DNA of 64,000 nt from Scolanthus callimorphus. Its lineage: Eukaryota > Cnidaria > Anthozoa > Actiniaria > Edwardsiidae. Shown here piece after piece: positions 35,101 through 49,700 of this stretch. The DNA lies in assembly GCA_033964015.1 (NCBI GenBank), contig CM066923.1, positions 62,001 through 126,000 of the forward strand, in the 5' to 3' direction. The notes below the pieces were generated by a model. That model had not been told where the DNA came from, made no database searches, and worked only from the letters and a program-made list of their open reading frames with translations. How positions within the stretch are numbered: position 1 is the first letter of the stretch; each line of letters opens with the position of its first letter. A program made the position numbers and the translations under genes.

Positions 35101-38100
35101 AATGATCTAAGATGATGACTACTTACCTCGGCTCTAGTCCCCTCGCCATTAGGAAGTCTAGCTGCCGCATCTCTGACCAGCGTCAGTATTGTGACGAATG
35201 GTGGTCGATTAGAGATGAGCAAAGAATGTTCTCGTGCCTTATTCAAATTGGTTTCTTTAGAGAACACGCCCTAGAGTAAAACATAAAAAGCCTTACTCAA
35301 ATGTATTTTTGTGATGTTGGGAATGTCTCGTCCTTATAGTATTATTGGTATACTAGTAAGTACCCGTGAAAAATTCACGAATTAAATTTTCCTTGAATGA
35401 CGAAAATTATCGGATTGTCTGCCGTTGTGGAATGAACAGTTATACCGCTACGTTTAGAGAGATGTGCTCAAACAATTTGTAACTACGCCTGTTTACTTTA
35501 AAGTATTTGTTATCAGTTTATAGATAGGTGGCATACCGGTGTGAAATATTTTGCACCGTAGCATACGATAGGAAAGGCGTTTTAAATTAGATCTTTGAAA
35601 ACAATGTTCCTTGTGAATGGAAATGAGGCAAATGCCACACAATAACCCCCTAAATATTTCCTAACAAAGGTGTTGAGGCATTGGTTTCACTGTGGTTTTG
35701 GCGCGAAAAGATCGCGCGTGTCGATCGATATGGTCGTATTTTCGGTCAAGAAAGAAAAAAGGCTGAGCTGTACCCACTCGAACTTCAACAACTATTGGTT
35801 TTAGATGTATAAATAATATCAAGAGAAGTCCCTCGTCTAGTGAATAGGAAGGTTTAGGAAGCGCCAGAAAGGTAAAGTAAAACTTTTTAGATTCTTGCTG
35901 TTTTCAATGGAAAGTTGCTTTGCACTGCTCATCATGTTGGACTTTCTTAAAGACTTGTACAACTCGGTCAATTCGAATTCAAGTGTGTGTGATTTACAAA
36001 ACTTAGCTAAACAATCTAAGCTTATCAGTTAAACTTGGGAAAATCGCTTGAATTAGACCTTAGCTCAAGTAAAACCTTTTCCAACAAAAACATGCACACT
36101 GGAGAGATTTCCTTCCGCTCGGGTTTGTGAACTTCGTTTTTTCGGCTCGAACATCTCCGTTTTTAGTATAGATTTCGAAGATTTCATACATTTCCTCCTT
36201 CCGGTCGGGTTCGAGAGCTTCGTTTTTTCGGCTCGAACTTCTCTGTTTTTAGTATAGATTTAGAAATAAATAGGCTGTCAAAGGACTGTTGTTTGTGAAC
36301 TGAGTGTTTGTTTATTTATAAATGGCGCGCCGGGGCTTCGTGCAACGCGCCAAAACCTTTGAATGGGATATATTGTTCACTCTAAACTTTTTGGAAAAAC
36401 GACTTTTGCCTGAACATTACTCTGTTATTTGTGAGAGAATCGCGTAGGTTTGGACGTATTTGTTGCTTTCGGCTGCGAGAAATTGCTTATTTTTTGGTTT
36501 CTGTGGAAGACTTAAAATGGCGCCTTTGCGAACTCGATCTTCTCGCTTACGAAAACGCTTGAATTAGATCTTCCGTCCACTTTATCGTTTTCGAATAAAA
36601 TGTATCCTATAACACAGTTCCCCAAGTATGCAAGAAAATGGCGTGGTTTTGAAGTTCCGTGTTGCAGCCGTTTTTCCAGGCTGCTGGGCTAACAGTTTGA
36701 CCTTGACCCCGCCCACATCACGTATTATATATAAGATTTACAATATGAGCGGCCGATTTGTATGGGATTTACAATTTCGAGGCCGAAGGCCGAGAAATTG
36801 TAAATTCCATACAATTCGGACGCGAATATTGTAAATGACTTATGATATGTCAAGACAACAACTCTTTGTTGAAAATTCTTTGTTTGTATTCTTTTGTTGA
36901 AAACAATTTGAAGTACTATTGAAAATCCAAGGCAGCATGAATTCAATTCTGTTGAAAAGGTTTTTAGGATTCTTTTGTTTTATTCATGACAATGAATAGG
37001 CCTTTTGTTGTAAATGATGTAATACACAAAATAATGAACTGGCTTTTGTTATCAACTTTAGCCGAAAGTTGTGCAATGAAATTTATTCAGTCGATGCTAA
37101 GTACTGTAAAAAAATGCAGCGTAGCGCTTTTGGTACGCCAAACTCGTCACAAGTCGCTTTCTCTGCTCTTCAAAATCGTGTGTCGGGATGGGACTTTCCG
37201 AAAGTCTAAAACACGGCAGGACAGCAGTTGGAGGCATTCGTACCGATACGAGAACAGGAGATGTGAACTATATGGTCGAGCTTTTTGAGACAACAATCGA
37301 GAAAAAAAAGAAGGTTAGTTTTATTCTGAGTATAGCGACTTTGCTTTATCAGACTTGTTGTTAAATTAAATGTAAAATACATTAAATATCGAACTATTTC
37401 CATGTGTTTAAGGTTTCCAAACTGGTTTCGAAAGCATTGCACGCAGAGGGATTGGAAAAGATACAACAATGGAGCAAGTGAACAAGACGAGGTCAAGAAA
37501 TTGTTGGAAAGGCAGTGGAGGGAAAGCAGTTCAACTGAGTCAGACTCTCTGGTTATTTATTGAAAATGCGTATTTTTTAATGCTGTTAGTTTTATATAAT
37601 AAGACAGCTTTCTGGTCAAATGAACACTAGTCTGCTTGCAGCCGTTCTTGAACTTATTCTTATACAGTTTATTATTGTCGACAAACCAACTAGCCTAATT
37701 GTTGTAACATTTGTTTTGCCAAATGCTTTTCTTGCTTAAAGTTTTGAGTAATGTTTTTTCATAGTCGTAATTTTACTCGAATAGTTCAGCAGTGAAAGGG
37801 TGGGGTTGATGAATAATGACAATAGTTAATAGATCTATTAGTATTCTGTAAATATTTATAGAACACTAATATCGATATTAGTATTCTATAAATATTTACA
37901 GAATACTAATAGATCTATTAACTATTGTTATTATTCATCAACCCCACCCTTTCCCTGCTGAATATTCAAGCCCTCCCCGCTCTTTTAGTTTGATGGATCT
38001 TGTATCCAGTTTACAAGGCTAGTCATGTGACCTGAATTGTGCCTTCTCATTGGATACTTGCTTCATGAACAATTGATGAATATTAATTCCTTACTTTACG

Positions 38101-40697
38101 GCGTAAAAACTCGATTGTCCTAATGCTTCGTGAATTCCCTTGAGCCAAAAGGCGAAGCATCTGAACAACACACTCTTGATTGGAAGAAGAAGACTTATTC
38201 ATAGATTTTTGCATCTCATTATTATTGCTATATTCTTCATTTTTAATTTCTAAGTACTGATGTAAATATTATTTTTATTGTAACGACTTGTATGTTTTTA
38301 TGAGTTGATTAAAGACACTATTATTTTTATGATTTATTATTATTCAAAACACTTACCTTGACAGGTCCAACAATCGATTCAAACCCGTGCATGTTGAAGG
38401 TAAACGCTTTGTGAGGATTCTGATACCTCTCCGCTTCCTGTGACACGCAAAAGACAAAATGTAACACTCGTCTATTCGAGGGGTGTCAATGCAAACCGAA
38501 GACAAAATTGAGCATCTAGTAGATTCCAGTCACAGTCAAATGTTTGCCACGAAACTAATGGACATGTAGTGCGGCTAGAAGGTTTTCATCTGGAATAGTC
38601 CGTTGCCATAAAAAGGCAACATTGGTGGACTTTTCTCTTACCTGTGCCCTAAAGTCATCTCTCTCGTTATTTGTACTCGGTCGTACCACGTAATTCGTCT
38701 TACTGAAACAAAAATAAGAATGTTCAGCACATTGGCATTGGCATAGCCAATCTCAAAGAAAACGTTACTTTACGCCCGAAGCTCCACTAGCAAAGATAAT
38801 AGTTTATACTTACACTCTCGCCTCAGGAGCATTCACCGAACTCCCACCCTCCGCAGTGGTCTGGAATAATAGTAACCAAACATCCAGCTGAGGCATTGAT
38901 ATGACCGCTTTTGGCAGAGAATCAGTACAATCAGGACCATCCAGGAATTTCAGAAAGAGGGAGGCCGGATAGTGAAAACATGAGACGAAAATTTTCTAAT
39001 TTCCTCCAGCAACTACAGTAAATGAGGTTAAATAAAAAGAATGAAGAGTACCTTCTTGATAGAGAGCTGATCCTTAACTTGCATCCAGTCCTGGCACAGC
39101 ATGACAAGCTCCTCATCTGAGTCCCGGAATGCACCTACGATACGAAACGTTCGGATAATCAACAGCTCATTTAGTACCCACGGCTCATTCAGGTCATTTA
39201 GTACCCCCGCCTCATTCAGGTAGTGCGGCGGAAAATGAACCATTGTTTGTCCCTTAAATAGGTTCCGGGCACGAAGTAAGAAACAACGCGCGAAAAAATA
39301 AAGACAAGAGGAATGATGTTCTCTTATTACCGATCCATTTCCACTGTTGGGGGCGTTCCTTGAAATCAACCAGGGGGACAAACGTCGACGAAGTCACTAG
39401 AAAGGTAAAGAGAGCACTTCAATATGAGGACTGTACTTTTTTTTACTAGTTACAAACACAAACAAGGAAACGCACCAAAGAGTGTAAGATTTCAGGCACT
39501 TTATACTCCAGCTTTTGTCAAGTAAAAATCGTGACATACGGAATAAAAATGGAATATATCGTTGGGTTTTCCGATCGTCGTATTTCTTGTTGAAAATGCA
39601 ACCCAAATATGATGGAATTCGGACAATGTCTTATTGTACTGCACCACAAAGGCCTCGTCGTCGATCCTGTAACCCCCAGAGAAGTTACACAGGGATTGCT
39701 ACAGTCATCTTCAGAAAGGACTGAGTCCTCCCCCAGCTGGTCCGGAGGCGGTTGAGCCGGACCCATGCCTTCCGCGGGAGGGTATGTCCAGGTGGTATTG
39801 GGGAGGGGGTGCTGATGAAGGAGTTCAGGGTGGTATTGAAGTCCTTCCATTCATCGCTCCATCTCCTTTCCATCAACGTGTCGGAGGCAGGGCCAGATCT
39901 TATAAGCTTAGCAGCTCTAGTGGCGAAGTGTTGCCTCGAGATCCGTTGGGGTATGTTCTGCGGTATTGGGATGATGCTAAAGTGCTGAAGTGCCACGATG
40001 CCACGGTGTCATAGGCGGCTGTTAGATCAATATACACAGCTCCAGCTTTTTCTTTCTTATGAAAGGCAGGTCATTTGGTCTTCTGTGGATCTGCCTTTAC
40101 GGAAGTCTGCCTGGGCTTGTGGGAGATTTCTTTCCAAAATATCGTTGATACGCACCAGGATTACTCTTTCCATCAGCTTGTACGGTATGCAAAGCAGCGA
40201 AATTGGCCTGTAGCTCTTGGGACCTTCAGCCGGTTTCTTAGGTTTGAGTATAGCAACCACGTGGGCCTGGCGCCAAATAGCAGGAATGGTCAGGGTTGAC
40301 AGGCAGTTGGAGAGGAACAGGCGTAGCCAGTTCAATGCGTTGAACACAAAGTGTTTGAGAAATTCTGTGTGGACCAGGTCTATTCCAGGAGCTTTGCCGT
40401 TTTTCAGGCACAAGATGGCGTTCATAAGTTGTTCTAGAGTCACTGGTCCAAAGAGGCCAGATAAGGTGGGTTGTGATACAATGGCTTCTCTTATTTCCCT
40501 GTTAACCTGTTAACCAAGGCCTGAGCCAATCGAGGGGACGCAACAACTCCAGAAGGTTGATGTGCCGCAGGAGCACGCAGAAAATGGCAAAACAGACTGA
40601 TTTTGCCAACGTTTCAAGCTTTTACTTCTGCTCTTTTTCAGGGCATCTTTTAAAAAAGTTGCACTGGCTGCCAGCTGTAGAGCAGATAGACTATAAG

Positions 40698-40732
<35 letters not shown>

Positions 40733-43700
40733 CTGAGTCAATAGCCCATGAGGCCGAAGGTCCGAAGTTCCTTTTCAGACCTAATATGTAGATTTTTTTT
40801 TCATTATTAAGTTTACTTGTATATGTTGTAAAGTACCATTGAGTCATTAGGAGAAATGGCGCTTTATAAATAATTTAAAAAATATTAGTAGAGTACAGGA
40901 ATCTATTTTTAGCAGAAGTATTATTGAACCTAACACGAACGCGCTCGGTTTTACGTAACATTCGCGTGACGTTTAGTGGTTTACCTCCGGAACTGCCTGA
41001 AAGGTACACGAGTGAAGAGTAGACCAACTTGACCCAGTCCCCTTCTTGGGCGCTCCACGAACTGGCCGTAAAACTAGGCGACACCTGGAGATAATAATAG
41101 TATCTATATATAGTATCACGTGGCGACGCCTGGAGATAATAATAGTATCTATATATAGTATCACGTGGCGACGCCTGGAGATAATAATAGTATCTATATA
41201 TAGTATCACGTGGCGACGCCTGGAGATAATAATAGTATCTATATATAGTATCACGTGGCGACGCCTGGAGATAATAATAGTATCTATATATAGTATCACG
41301 TGGCGACGCCTGGAGATAATAATAGTATCTATATATAGTATCACGTGGCGACGCCTGGAGATAATAATAGTATCTATATATAGTATCACGTGGCGACGCC
41401 TGGAGATAATAATAGTATCTATATATAGTATCACGTGGCGACGCCTGGAGATAATAATAGTATCTATATATAGTAAAACTAGGCGACGCCTGGAGATAAT
41501 AATAGTATCTATATATAGTATCACGTGGCGACGCCTGGAGATAATAATAGTATCTATATATAGTATCACGTGGCGACGCCTGGAGATAATAATAGTATCT
41601 ATATATAGTATCACGTGGCGACGCCTGGAGATAATAATAGTATCTATATATAGTATCACGTGGCGACGCCTGGAGATAATAATAGTATCTATATATAGTA
41701 TCACGTGGCGACGCCTGGAGATAATAATAGTATCTATATATAGTATCACGTGGCGACGCCTGGAGATAATAATAGTATCTATATATAGTATCACGTGGCG
41801 ACGCCTGGAGATAATAATAGTATCTATATATAGTATCACGTGGCGACGCCTGGAGATAATAATAGTATCTATATATAGTATCACGTGGCGACGCCTGGAG
41901 ATAATAATAGTATCTATATATAGTATCACGTGGCGACGCCTGGAGATAATAATAGTATCTATATATAGTATCACGTGGCGACGCCTGGAGATAATAATAG
42001 TATCTATATATAGTATCACGTGGCGACGCCTGGAGATAATAATAGTATCTATATATAGTATCACGTGGCGACGCCTGGAGATAATAATAGTATCTATATA
42101 TAGTATCACGTGGCGACGCCTGGAGATAATAATAGTATCTATATATAGTATCACGTGGGATTTGAATTGGAGCCTGTCACGCAACTGATTCGCATCTGTT
42201 CTGCGCATCTCTCAACCAGACAAGTATCGTCCCGTCGCCAGCGAATGTACATGAAAGATACACTCCCAAATGGGAAACAAAGAAAAACTGCCCACCGTCA
42301 AGTCAAGCGAAACATGGAAATCAAGATTTCTTTCGCGGTCTTTAAAAAGAATTATACACCAACAAGGTAAGAAATGATTTGGACAAAAATTTATCTCGAT
42401 TTTTTTAAACTAGGAATTAAAACGCAGGACTAGTTGTTTTGAGTTTGGCGTGAGCAAAAATATACTTTGAAACGTTTTCAGTTTAATCGTGATCTGAATA
42501 AACAGTGGCTCTGAAATTTCCTGCACTTAACGAAAATGGCTCGATAAAGAAAATGCGGAACGAAGAAAATGCGGGACGAAGAAAATGCGGAACGAAAAAA
42601 TCCAACTTTATTAGCTTTTAGGCATAGTTTGATAATCAAGCAAGAAGACTAATAGTGAAGTCTAAGTTTTGGACGAAAAAAAAAGACCGCGTTATATTTC
42701 GAAAACGCGATTACACTTTTCCTTCAACCTTCGTCCAAGGAATACTTATACGTGGCGTTAAGAGTGTTTCGCCGAAATTTCTCTTTTTCTGGGTGAATTT
42801 TGCAGCTTAACCATTACGTTGCCATGGAAGCATCGATGTAAACAAAACATATGTCGACACAAATAACAATACATTACATAGCATGTTTACTTGTAAAGTG
42901 GCTTTCCGTTCTGTGCATTGCCAGACCATTGAGGTTCAAGGGGTGAGGACAAGAAAAACTGTTATGAGCCTCCTTCAAGTAATCCTGATATGGCTGACCA
43001 GTTACACATAGAAAAGTTATTTAATAAAGTCTGAAGTAATTCCTTTCAATATTTGTTAATCTAGTAGCAAGTTTTCTAAACTGATTCTTACCTGCCACGA
43101 TCGAACTTGCTCTTCAATCTGAAAAACGAAAATGAAAAAGGATAACATAAATAAACAAACGCATCAACAAGGATAACAAAAATAAACAAACGCATCAACA
43201 AGGATAACACAAATAAACAAAAGCATCAACAAGGATAACAAAAATAAACGCATCAATAAGGATAACAAAAATAAACAAACGCATCAACAAGGATAACACA
43301 AATAAACAAAAGCATCAATAAGGATAACAAAAATAAACAAAAGCATCAACAAGGATAACAAAAATAAACAAACGCATCAACAAGGATAACAAAAATATAC
43401 AAAAGCATCAACAAGGATAACAAAAATAAACAAAAGCATCAACAAGGATAACACAAATAAACAAACGCATCAACAAGGATAACAAAAATAAACAAAAGCA
43501 TCAACAAGGATAACAAAATAAACGCATCAACAAGGATAACAAAAATAAACAAACGCATCAACAAGGATAACAAAAATAAACAAACGCTTCAACAAGGATA
43601 ACAATAATAAACAAACGCATCAACAAGGATAACACAAATAAAATAAAGCATCAACAAGGATAACACAAATAAACAAACGCATCAACAAGGATAACAAAAA

Positions 43701-46700
43701 TAAACAAAAGCATCAACAAGGATAACATAAACAAACGTATCAACAAGGATAACAAAAATAAACAAACGCTTCAACAAGGATAACAAAAATAAACAAACGC
43801 ATCAACGAGGATAACAAAAATAAACAAACGCATCAACAAGGATAACAAAAATAAGCGCATCAACAAGGATAACAAAAATAAGCGCATCAACAAGGATAAC
43901 AAAAACAAACAAAAGCATCAACAAGGATAACAAAAATAAACAAAAGCATCAACAAGGATAAACAAATGCATCAACAAGGTAGTGCCTCAAAAATTCGGGT
44001 TTAAGTAGCAAACCGTATAAAAATTTACACTTGAGCAACGTATTGGTACATTGTATTCAATTATTACTACTATTCATCGCTATCAGACAGCCGCGTGGCC
44101 CAATCAGTAAGGCTTCTTATTGCGGATCATTCATCCCTCTATCAGGCACCGTCCACACTACGCCGGCTAAATTTGAAAACGGCTAAATATTTATACGGTT
44201 GTGCTTTCCGTCCACACTACACCGGCTAAATTTCCACCGAAACCGGATCTTTTCGAAAACGCTGCCGAAAGTGGATAAATTTGAAAACGCCGGCTACGCG
44301 TTTTAGTGTGGACGGCGAAAACGGAACTTTTCGAAAACGATGACGTCATGTCACACGGCTGCGAGGAATTTATGACCGCGGGCTCTCGTTTTTCTTTTTC
44401 GCACATGCGCTAAGCTGACTTTTTTTGTGCGTTTTCAAATTTAGCCGGCGTAGTGTGGACGGAAAACTTTTGCTCCGTTTTCGAGGCAAATTAGCCGTTT
44501 TCAAATTTAGCCGGCGTAGTGTGGACGGTACCTCAGACGGCCGCGTGGCCCAATCATTAAGGCTTCTTATCACGGATCATTCATCTCTCTATCAGACGGC
44601 CGCGTGGCCCAATCAATAAGGCTTCTTATTACGGATCATTCATCTCTCTATCAGACGGCCGCGTGGCCCAATCATTAAGGCTTCTTATCACGGATCATTC
44701 ATCTCTCTATCAGACGGCCGCGTGGCCCAATCAATAAGGCTTCTTATTACGGATCATTCATCTCTCTATCAGACGGCCGCGTGGCCCAATCATTAAGGCT
44801 TCTTATCACGGATCATTCATCTCTCTATCAGACGGCCGCGTGGCCCAATCAATAAGGCTTCTTATTGCGGATCATTCATCTCTCTATCAGACGGCCGCGT
44901 GGCCCAATCATTAAGGCTTCTTATCACGGATCATTCATCTCTCTATCAGACAGCCGCGTGGCCCAATCATTAAGGCTTCTTATCACGGATCATTCATCTC
45001 TCTATCAGACGGCCGCGTGGCCCAATCATTAAGGCTTCTTATCACGGATCATTCATCTCTCTATCAGACGGCCGCGTGGCCCAATCATTAAGGCTTCTTA
45101 TTACGGATCAGGAGATTCCAGGTTCAAGTCCTGGGGTGGTCAAGTTTAGACTTTTTTGTTTCTTTAATGCATCGGTCGTATGGACGTTTTCTGTCTCTCG
45201 ATTCTTCTTTCTTTACTTTTTTCTTTCTTTACTTTTTTGGATCAGCAAAAAAACTAGGGTCTAATTTGAGAAATGTGTAGAATAGATACTATAGGTACTG
45301 AGAGGGGTAAATGCATATTCATATTCAGTAAACGCGAATGTGTCACCTTTTGTAGAGTAGCTTTTAGGTCCGGCAGAGCGTATAACACCTCTCGTAACAG
45401 GCTAAAGAAGCAGGAGAACTTCCCCGTGGGAGCGGGAGGCCTGTGGTGAAACATGTTGTCAGAACAGAACTCTTTTCGAATACAAGGATATTGCAAGGGT
45501 GGGAGCTTTGAGGTTAGCAGAGTGGGCCACTACCATTCAGCATCGAATATGTGGGTCTTACTACTCGGACACTACTTGTGACTATTTAAACACTACTCGT
45601 AACTGTTTCAACACTACTCGTAACTCTTTCAACACTACTCGTTACTCTTTCAACACTACTCGTAACTCTTTCAACACTTCTCGTTACTCTTTCAACACTA
45701 CTCGTTACTCTTTCAACACTACTCGTAACTCTTTCAACACTACTCGTAACTCTTTCAGCACTACTCGTTACTCTTTCAACACTTCTCGTTACTCTTTCAA
45801 CACTACTCGTAACTCTTTCAACACTTCTCGTTACTCTTTCAACACTACTCGTTACTCTTTCAACACTACTCGTAACTCTTTCAACACTTCTCGTTACTCT
45901 TTCAACACTACTCGTTACTCTTTCAACACTACTCGTAACTCTTTCAACACTTCTCGTTACTCTTTCAACACTACTCGTTACTCTTTCAACACTACTCGTT
46001 ACTCTTTCAACACTACTCGTTACTCTTTCAACACTACTCGTTACTCTTTCAACACTACTCGTTACTCTTTCAACACTTCTCGTTACTCTTTCAACACTAC
46101 TCGTAACTCTTTCAACACTACTCGTTACTCTTTCAACACTACTCGTTACTCTTTCAACACTTCTCGTTACTCTTTCAACACTACTCGTAACTCTTTCAAC
46201 ACTACTCGTTACTCTTTCAACACTACTCGTAACTCTTTCAACACTTCTCGTTACTCTTTCAACACTACTCGTTACTCTTTCAACACTACTCGTTACTCTT
46301 TCAACACTACTCGTTACTCTTTCAACACTACTCGTAACTCTTTCAACACTACTCGTAACTCTTTCAGCACTACTCGTTACTCTTTCAACACTACTCGTTA
46401 CTCTTTCAACACTACTCGTTACTCTTTCAACACTACTCTTTCCTATCTCGCTCAACTATCTTTCCATTATTTGGCCTCAGAAAGCAACAAATACTAGCAA
46501 CAAAACACACAAGCTATAAACAAAGAAACACATGAAAGACGTGCTTTTGCTTGTGTATATTTCTTACAAGTTTGACGTCACGGGTTCCGCTACCGTCGCT
46601 TCCTTCGATTCCTGCTTCTTTGACTGTCGGTCCTGTTTCTGTTTGAGTTTTTGTTTAAGTTTTTTCTTCAGCTTCGCTTTTTTATCTTTCTTTTTGCTTA

Positions 46701-49700
46701 TTTCCCCTGAAAAGGGTTAAAAAGACGTGTTTCCCTTAAAGACAGAAATTAATCAAGAAAGCCAGTTTTCTAGAGATTTTAAAACCATACCTTGTAACGT
46801 GGGACGAGCCTTTGCTTTGCTTATAACTGTGGCTAAAACAACAATGAAAGTCAACTAACCCGAATGCTTGATGACAATATCACAAAGCGATTACATACCA
46901 GCTTTTGAGGCTCGTTTAGTGGGATTTGTCCGGAGTGCAACATCTTGTAAGCTTGTGAATCTAGTATCCAGTTCAGGGAGTTCCTACGGGAAAAAAATAT
47001 TTTGTGTACAGAAAGTAACGCGACGTCCATCCTATTCAGCCTGGTATCCAACTGCTTTGTGTTTGTTATTATATGCGCGAAAGGGAGACAACATCGATTA
47101 GCAAACTACGATCAGGGACCCCCAATGGTCTAAAAAAAAATCAAAATAATGTATAACTTAACAAAGGAAACGAAATGTGAATAAAAAATGATGCTGAACA
47201 AGGTGGCTCCCTGTGCCCGCTGTAACACCAACTCTTGATAAGTTTTCTCTTGGGACTTATAACTTTACAATACTATTTATTACAGCCTCTTGGGACTTTA
47301 GATAACTTTACAATACTATTTATTACAGCCTCTTGGGACTTTAGATAACTTTACAATACTATATATTACAGCCTCTTGGGACTTTAGATAACTTTACAAT
47401 ACTATATATTACAGCCTCTTGGGACTTTAGATAACTTTACAATACTATTTATTACAGCCTCTTGGGACTTTAGATAACTTTACAATACTATTTATTACAG
47501 CCTCTTGGGACTTTAGATAACTTTACAATACTATTTATTACAGCCTCTTGGGACTTTAGATAACTTTACAATACTATTTATTACAGCCTCTTGGGACTTT
47601 AGATAACTTTACAATACTATTTATTACAGCCTCTTGGGACTTTAGATAACTTTACAATACTATTTATTACAGCCTCTTGGGACTTTAGATAACTTTACAA
47701 TACTATTTATTACAGCCTCTTGGGAGTTTAGATAACTTTACAATACTATTTATTACAGCCTCGTAACAACATGAAAATTATTTGGGGGAGGGGGTCTAGG
47801 TATGACATGTAATTTTCGTAAATCAAGCATTAGTTCAATCAGGTATGCAATCAGATTTTACGATAAAGACGTTCTAGTTTTTTAACTCGAAGGCTAGTGG
47901 GTTTCTAACAACACGACTAGACTACTCGCTTTCTTTTTTGCCATATTTATATGTATTTTTCAGCTTTCACTTCCTGGACAAACTAAGTAACCATTTAAAT
48001 CATTTTACCTCGTTGTTTATGCGTCGTTTCCTGTGCTTCTGCAGCATTTTCTGGAAATCTTCCTCGGTCACGTGATTAAGGGATGTCGATGTCGGCCGGT
48101 AAGGAATGGGGGAGGAATAGGGGAAGGAAGGGAACCCGTAAGGCATGCCGGGGATTGGAGGCACCATGGGGTGGAATCCGGATGGTACGAATAAGCCCGG
48201 GACGGGATAACCAGGAACAGGATAGCCCATCCCAGAAAAGGGCCCTAGAAAGTTAAGGAAAAAAGCAGTTTACAATAGTAACACAATTATACGATGGACG
48301 GTGGTGCAAAGCCTCTTCTGAAAAGATCTAAAAAAGGTATAGGAATGGTTCTAATATACGAACGCCGAGAAAGGGCCTTCCGACTTCCGAGATCAAAATA
48401 CCAAGAGTTGAAGGACATTTGAGGGCGAGTTGCTTTCAATTCTCAATCTGCGAATTTAATTCTGCAGAAAAGAACCCAAATATACAGATAATACCCCCCA
48501 AAATCACACAATACGCAATAATAAATTTTTCTTGTTCTTGTTGTAGGGAACAGGAATGTATGCATTGTACAAGTCATACGTGCAAGTCATTACCTCTTCA
48601 TTTTTCATTTTTTAAGGAATATTTTAAAAAATGACCATAATTACCTGTTTTCGGTGGAGACAGGCAATCTAAAATTTGGAATCCCGCTATACTTAGCAAG
48701 TATAAACTAAAGTAATGTTCCCTTTCCCGTCCGATAAAAGGATCACTTTATTTCGCCCAGGTCCCACTGATAGCCACTCATAGGACAGTGGTAGATTACA
48801 AACCCTACCGGAGCCATTGCTGAGAAGCCTCTCTTCATCTTCGGATGAAACGGCAGTATCCTAATGAAACACAAAAGGCTATATTTACCATCATGACCCT
48901 TTGTTTACCATCACGACCAGATAACAAACGTTTGCACTTCTGCTAACAATAAATGATAATGTCCGTAAAAGCTGTTTTTCGGGTCACACTTTTATTGTAA
49001 CATGTAGAAGGCCGGACGTTGGCCCTGAATGCAATTTTCTCCTAAAACGTCCGCGAAACCGATTTTGTGTCCACTACATGTGTTTTGGTCGCGGCAATGT
49101 CGAAAACCTTCCAAGGTATCTAAGGACAATTTATTGTTACAATGAAGTGCTCTATATGAGTCGCACGGTATCTTATTCATCAAGGCGACGTGACTGTTCA
49201 CCGATAATCGAAAGTGAGTTGACTAAATGTTTTAGCATATTTGCTCATAAGATTTTTTGACGAACGTAACAAAACTCGCGCGCCCACTCCCAATATCTTC
49301 CATGTTCGGTGCGTGGTTATAGCAAGAGAAAAAAACTCTGGAGTTTAGTAAGTATGTAAAGTTTAGAATAAACGCCTTCTTCCCCCTGTAGGGCCCTTTT
49401 AAGGCATTTATCAGTTTTAAAAAACTGATAAATGCCCGTGGCGTTAATTCGATCGACAAGCCACCTAACCTGTTATCCATCCGAGCCTTCGTTGAATTCA
49501 TGAGGGTATTTTAAAAACATTCCACCTACCTCACTTTCTTGTCTGCATTCACTGATAATTCTAAATGAACGAAGCATAACAATTAACAACAACAATAATG
49601 ACCACATTTACTATTATAATATAGCTACGATATAACACTCGCCCTGATTGGTCCAAATCTATGCTCTATTACACCGATAAACTAATGGTTCTCTCCCGCT

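Noticed and set aside
37030..37560. Exon-like plus-strand stretches (HGRTAVGGIRTDTRTGD; GFESIARRGIGKDTT)
   Set aside because: The composition looks coding and GT/AG-like borders exist, but I could not identify a family or a continuous frame. It may be an old pseudogene fragment.
40973..42208. 411- and 380-residue frames on both strands
   Set aside because: Products of the 45-bp satellite. They are not in the frame of the NFRKB exon they overlap.
45070..45142. Functional tRNA-Arg gene
   Set aside because: Mismatches in the acceptor, D and anticodon stems, and its place at the end of a repeat array, point to a pseudogene or SINE head.
45499..46497. 332-residue (+) and 289-residue (-) frames rich in Asn/Thr or Ser/Val/Glu
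   Set aside because: Direct translation of the 21-bp minisatellite inside an NFRKB intron.
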